A stretch of DNA of 64,000 nucleotides from Pseudomonas chlororaphis (GTDB lineage Bacteria > Pseudomonadota > Gammaproteobacteria > Pseudomonadales > Pseudomonadaceae), in assembly GCA_001023535.1 (NCBI GenBank), contig CP011020.1:248001-312000 (forward strand). The letters run 5' to 3'. The translations under genes were made by a program, and so were the position numbers. Positions within the stretch are counted from its first letter, which is position 1; each line of letters opens with the position of its first letter. Under the pieces are notes generated by a model that worked only from the letters and a program-made list of their open reading frames with translations, had not been told where the DNA came from and made no database searches. This document shows positions 60,213 to 64,000 of this stretch, in pieces.

Positions 60213-62315
60213 ATGAGCGTGAGCATCAATCTCGATCAGGCACAACAGACCTTCATCGTCGAGGCACGGGAACAGTTGCAGGCGATGGAAGAGTCGTTGC
60301 TGCAACTGGAAACCAACCCGGGCGACGATGACGCCATCGGCGCGATCTTTCGCGCAGCCCACACCATCAAGGGCTCGGCCGGGCTGTTTGGCCTGGAACC
60401 GATCGTCAGCTTCACCCACATCGTCGAAGACGTGCTCGATCGCCTGCGCAATGGCAGCGTCGAGGTGGACACCGGCCTGATCGCCGTGTTGCTCAAGTCC
60501 AGCGATCACATGCTGGAGCTGATCAACGTGGTGGCCAACCAGGGCGGGACACTGACGCCCCCAGCGTTGAAACGCGAGATGGAGCTGTGCCAGGTGCTGC
60601 AGGAATACCAGGCGCCTCCCTCCACCGACACACCCACGGCAGCCAGCAGCAGCGCCGCGCACGCCCCCGGCGAACTGCGCCTCTGGCACATTTCCCTGCG
60701 CTTCGGCCAGGAGGTATTTCGCAATGGCATGGACCCGCTGTCGTTCCTGCGTTATCTGCAAACCCTCGGTGAAGTCGTCGACCTCAGCACCCTGACGGAC
60801 GCCCTGCCCGCCATCGAAGCCTGGGACGCCGAATCCTGCTACCTGGGCTTCGACATCGAGTTCAGCTCGGCGGCCAGCCATCAGGCGATCAACGAAGTCT
60901 TCGATTTTGTCCGCGAAGATTGCGTCATCGAAATCATCGCCCTTGAGGATGCCGCGCCTGCGGCGAATACCGGCCTGGTCACCACCCAGCCGGAACAGCC
61001 CGAGGAAAACACCGCGCTGGTCACCACCGGCGAGCTGTTGCCGGACCAGCGCAAAACCCCGCGGACGGCCTCCCGGGTCGCCCTCGACAAACAACCGACG
61101 ACAACCGACAACAAGGCCAAGGACGGCGCCTATGTGCGGGTCAACGCCGACAAGCTGGACGAGTTGATCAACCTGGTGGGCGAACTGGTCATCGCCAGCG
61201 CCGGCGCAAGCCTGCTGGCGCGCACCTGCCATAACGCGCCGTTGCAGGAGTCCACCTCCAGCGTGTCCGCCCTGGTGGAGGAGATCCTCGACGGTGCCCT
61301 GCGCCTGCGCATGATCCCCATTGGCGAGACCTTCAACCGCTTCCGCCGGGTGGTGCGCGACGTCAGCCAGGAACTGGGCAAGGACATCGACCTGATCATC
61401 AACGGCGCCGAAACCGAGCTGGACAAGACCGTGGTGGAAAAGATCGGCGACCCGCTCATGCACCTGTTGCGCAACGCCATGGACCACGGCATCGAAACCG
61501 CCGAGGCGCGGCTGGCGGCCGGCAAGCCGGCCAAGGGGCACTTGCACCTCAACGCCTACCACGACTCGGGCAACATCGTGCTGGAAATCGCCGACGACGG
61601 TGCAGGCCTGAACCGCGACCGAATCCTGGAAAAAGCCCAGGAACGCGGGCTGGTGTCCCCCGGCGCCAACCCCACCGACCAGGAGATCTACAACCTGATC
61701 TTCGAACCGGGCTTCTCCACCGCCCAGGCCGTTACCAGCCTGTCGGGACGGGGCGTGGGCATGGACGTGGTCAAGCGCAACATCACCCTGCTGCGCGGCA
61801 CCGTCGACCTGGACAGCCAGCCAGGCCAAGGCACCGTGGTGCGCATCCGCCTGCCGCTGACCCTGGCAATCATCAACGGCTTTCTGGTGGGCATCGACCA
61901 GTCCACCTACGTCATCCCGCTGGACATGGTCCAGGAGTGCGTCGAACTGAGCGAGGACGACGGGATCGCCAGCCGCGAGCAGGGTTACCTGGACCTGCGC
62001 GGTGAAGTCCTGCCGCTGGTCTACCTGCGCGACCACTTCAACCACGAAGGCCCGGCTTCGCGCCGGCAGAACGTGGTGGTGGTGCGCTACGCCGAACTCA
62101 AGGCCGGGCTGGTGGTGGATGACCTGCTGGGTGAATTCCAGACCGTCATCAAGCCCTTGGGCAAGCTGTTCGGCGCCCTGCGCGGCATCAGCGGCTCGAC
62201 CATCCTGGGCAGCGGTGCCGTGGCGTTGATTCTCGACATCCCCGCGCTGCTGACCCAGATCGCCCAGATAGAAAACCGCTACACCACTCAATTTCAACAA
62301 GCCACTGCTCGCTGA
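60213..62315 (+). CDS. cheA: CheA-type chemotaxis histidine kinase
   Basis: 700 residues from ATG 60213 (an in-frame TTG at 60189 is unlikely). HPt domain with FRAAHTIKGSAG, phospho-His50; a variable middle (about 150-310); P3 dimerization helices (DELINLVGELVIAS); P4 kinase with NAMDHGIETAE, ADDGAGLNRD and SGRGVGMDVVKRN; P5 CheW-like regulatory domain from about 580 to the end. Order MCP-CheY-STAS-CheA-MCP marks an accessory chemosensory system; the CheW, CheR and CheB genes are expected right of the window. Confidence 0.93.
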   Translation: MSVSINLDQAQQTFIVEAREQLQAMEESLLQLETNPGDDDAIGAIFRAAHTIKGSAGLFGLEPIVSFTHIVEDVLDRLRNGSVEVDTGLIAVLLKSSDHMLELINVVANQGGTLTPPALKREMELCQVLQEYQAPPSTDTPTAASSSAAHAPGELRLWHISLRFGQEVFRNGMDPLSFLRYLQTLGEVVDLSTLTDALPAIEAWDAESCYLGFDIEFSSAASHQAINEVFDFVREDCVIEIIALEDAAPAANTGLVTTQPEQPEENTALVTTGELLPDQRKTPRTASRVALDKQPTTTDNKAKDGAYVRVNADKLDELINLVGELVIASAGASLLARTCHNAPLQESTSSVSALVEEILDGALRLRMIPIGETFNRFRRVVRDVSQELGKDIDLIINGAETELDKTVVEKIGDPLMHLLRNAMDHGIETAEARLAAGKPAKGHLHLNAYHDSGNIVLEIADDGAGLNRDRILEKAQERGLVSPGANPTDQEIYNLIFEPGFSTAQAVTSLSGRGVGMDVVKRNITLLRGTVDLDSQPGQGTVVRIRLPLTLAIINGFLVGIDQSTYVIPLDMVQECVELSEDDGIASREQGYLDLRGEVLPLVYLRDHFNHEGPASRRQNVVVVRYAELKAGLVVDDLLGEFQTVIKPLGKLFGALRGISGSTILGSGAVALILDIPALLTQIAQIENRYTTQFQQATAR

Positions 62316-62348
62316 CGCTTTAGCAATTCCATGGAGAGGTACTTCCCG

Positions 62349-64000
62349 ATGAAATGGTTCTACGATCTTAGAATCGCCACCAAACTGATCACGTCATTTC
62401 TGATGGTGCTGGCCCTGACCGCTGCCATGGGTGTGTTCTCGATCATCCAGTTGGGCGAGGTGAACGGCACCACCCAGGAGATCCGCGACAACTGGATGCC
62501 GTCCATGCGCGCCGCCTCGGGCATGCGGTTCTATGCGGCGAACTATCGCCTCAAGGAAAACCGCCACATCACCGCCGATTCCGAGCAGGAACGCAACACC
62601 GTCGAACAGGAAGCCGAAGAATCCAAAAAGGCCTTCGAGAGCCGCCTGGCCACGTACGAAAAACTGCTCTCCAATGCCGAAGACCGCCAGCTGTTCGAGA
62701 CCACCCGCTCTGACTGGGTCGCTTACCTGGCGGTCAGCAAGGACCTGATGGCACTGTCCCGGCAGAACCTGTCGGACCAGGCCCATGCACTGCTGCGGGG
62801 CGAGTCCAAGCGTCGCTTCGATTTGGTGACCGCCGACCTGCAGAAACTGGTGGACCTCAATGACGTCGGTGCCGGCGCGGCCAGCGAACGCGGCACCGCG
62901 CTGTTCGAGAAATCGCGCCTGTCGATCATTGTCGTGCTGGCGGCTGCCCTGCTGACCGGCCTGGGCCTGGCGCTGTTCATCTCGCGGATCATTTCCCGCC
63001 CCCTGAAGCAAGCCGCATCGGTGGCCGAACAACTGGCCGAAGGCAACCTGAACGCGAAAATCGAAGCCGGCTCCAAGGACGAAACCGGCATGGTGCTCAA
63101 CGCCATGCAGAACATGGTGGGCAAGCTCTCCCATATCATCGGTGAAGTGCGCAACGCGGCGGACAACCTGGCCAGCGCCTCCGAAGAGGTCAGTGCCACG
63201 GCCCAATCCATGAGCCAGGCCACCAGCGAACAAGCGGCCAGCGTCGAGGAAACCAGCGCGTCCATCGAACAGATGAGCGCCAGCATCAACCAGAACACCG
63301 AGAACGCCAAGGTCACCGATGGCATGGCCAGCAAGGCCGCCAAGGAAGCCACCGAAGGCGGCGACTCGGTGCAGCAGACCGTGGTGGCGATGAAGAAAAT
63401 CGCCCAGCGCATCAGCATCATCGACGACATTGCCTACCAGACCAACCTGCTGGCCCTCAACGCCGCCATCGAAGCCGCTCGCGCCGGCGAACACGGCAAG
63501 GGCTTTGCCGTCGTCGCCGCCGAGGTGCGCAAACTGGCCGAACGCAGCCAGGTGGCGGCCCAGGAAATCGGCGAGCTGTCCTCCAGCAGCGTCGACATGG
63601 CCGAGACTGCCGGGCACTTGCTCAACGAGATGGTCCCGTCCATCAACAAGACCTCGGACCTGGTGCAGGAAATCAGCGCGGCCTCCGAGGAGCAAGCCGC
63701 TGGCGTGGCGCAGATCAACACCGCCATGACCCAACTCAACCAGGTGACCCAACAGAACGCGTCCAGCAGCGAAGAGCTGGCCGCCACCGCCGAGGAGATG
63801 AGCAGCCAGGCCGAACAACTGCAGCAGGCCATGAGCTTCTTCACCCTGGACACGCCGCCCAAGTCGGCCAGCCAGCCGCTGAAAGTCGACAACACCCCGG
63901 GCCCGTCCAGTCGCAAACCGGCGCGCGCCGCCGTGCCCGCCCTGCCCAAGGCCTTTGCCTACAGCATGGCGAGCGCTCCGGACGAATCCGAATTCACCCG
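62349..64000 (+). CDS. Methyl-accepting chemotaxis protein (3' end outside window)
   Basis: 550 codons from ATG 62349, still open at the right edge. TM1 ([20 protein letters not shown]), a four-helix-bundle periplasmic sensor (about 35-190) containing [16 protein letters not shown]2 ([20 protein letters not shown]), HAMP ([20 protein letters not shown]), then methylation helices and the tip [20 protein letters not shown]. Belongs to the same cluster as the CheA. The ligand is unknown. Confidence 0.92.
   Translation, partial: MKWFYDLRIATKLITSFLMVLALTAAMGVFSIIQLGEVNGTTQEIRDNWMPSMRAASGMRFYAANYRLKENRHITADSEQERNTVEQEAEESKKAFESRLATYEKLLSNAEDRQLFETTRSDWVAYLAVSKDLMALSRQNLSDQAHALLRGESKRRFDLVTADLQKLVDLNDVGAGAASERGTALFEKSRLSIIVVLAAALLTGLGLALFISRIISRPLKQAASVAEQLAEGNLNAKIEAGSKDETGMVLNAMQNMVGKLSHIIGEVRNAADNLASASEEVSATAQSMSQATSEQAASVEETSASIEQMSASINQNTENAKVTDGMASKAAKEATEGGDSVQQTVVAMKKIAQRISIIDDIAYQTNLLALNAAIEAARAGEHGKGFAVVAAEVRKLAERSQVAAQEIGELSSSSVDMAETAGHLLNEMVPSINKTSDLVQEISAASEEQAAGVAQINTAMTQLNQVTQQNASSSEELAATAEEMSSQAEQLQQAMSFFTLDTPPKSASQPLKVDNTPGPSSRKPARAAVPALPKAFAYSMASAPDESEFT

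Overview
The window reads as a GC-rich chromosome segment of a Pseudomonas of the fluorescens group. The evidence is the codon bias, the TTCGCGGGCAAGC-type REP elements arranged as REPINs, an OprD-family porin, a PvdE-like exporter, a YdiJ-type D-2-hydroxyglutarate dehydrogenase and a layout typical of that genus. No tRNA, rRNA, CRISPR array, integrase or transposase was seen.

Region 1 (1-19147) is the 3' part of a non-ribosomal peptide siderophore cluster. It holds the end of an NRPS finishing in an epimerization domain, a three-module-type NRPS ending in a fused TauD/SyrP-like Fe(II)/2-oxoglutarate hydroxylase, a terminal NRPS with A-T-TE, a PvdE-like exporter, a FhuF-like ferric-siderophore reductase behind a candidate Fur box, and an SbmA/YddA-like ABC protein. 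Specificity residues read by eye give Asp, probably Dab, then Asp. Two condensation-family domains beside the Asp modules have lost the catalytic HHxxxDG. A beta-hydroxy-aspartate lipopeptide siderophore of the corrugatin type is the best guess.

Region 2 (19148-31396) is mostly ordinary: a Zn alcohol dehydrogenase, a four-unit 135-bp tandem REPIN array, trehalase, a DJ-1/PfpI protein, an MFS transporter, an OPT transporter, and YdiJ with a divergent LysR regulator.

Region 3 (31415-42713) is the most unusual part. A minus-strand operon (PaaK-like ligase, FeeM/LuxI-fold acyltransferase, haem-oxygenase-like diiron oxidase, flavin reductase, EamA exporter, broken hydrolase) diverges from a plus-strand set (anthranilate synthase components I and II, LuxR-type acyl-signal receptor). 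A 20-bp dyad and a small leader ORF lie between them. This looks like an uncharacterised chorismate-derived signal or small-molecule pathway with its own receptor. A strong terminator separates it from a KaiC-like double ATPase, a stand-alone receiver and an HD hydrolase.

Region 4 (42714-49457) holds a BamE-like lipoprotein, a hybrid histidine kinase, a frameshifted LuxR-family response regulator with an atypical receiver, a secreted protein of unknown function, and an oxidoreductase/TetR pair with a double operator. The same dyad (TAG-N10-CTA) occurs in three intergenic places around the two-component genes.

Region 5 (49500-56465) is a likely tricarboxylate or oxalomesaconate-type utilisation operon: OprD porin, CitMHS, DctA and a PrpF/GalD isomerase, with a divergent LysR regulator, followed by a HAD phosphatase. 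A MATE exporter and a second type of REPIN follow. Region 6 (58282-64000) is an accessory chemosensory cluster (MCP, CheY, STAS, CheA, MCP) that runs off the right edge.
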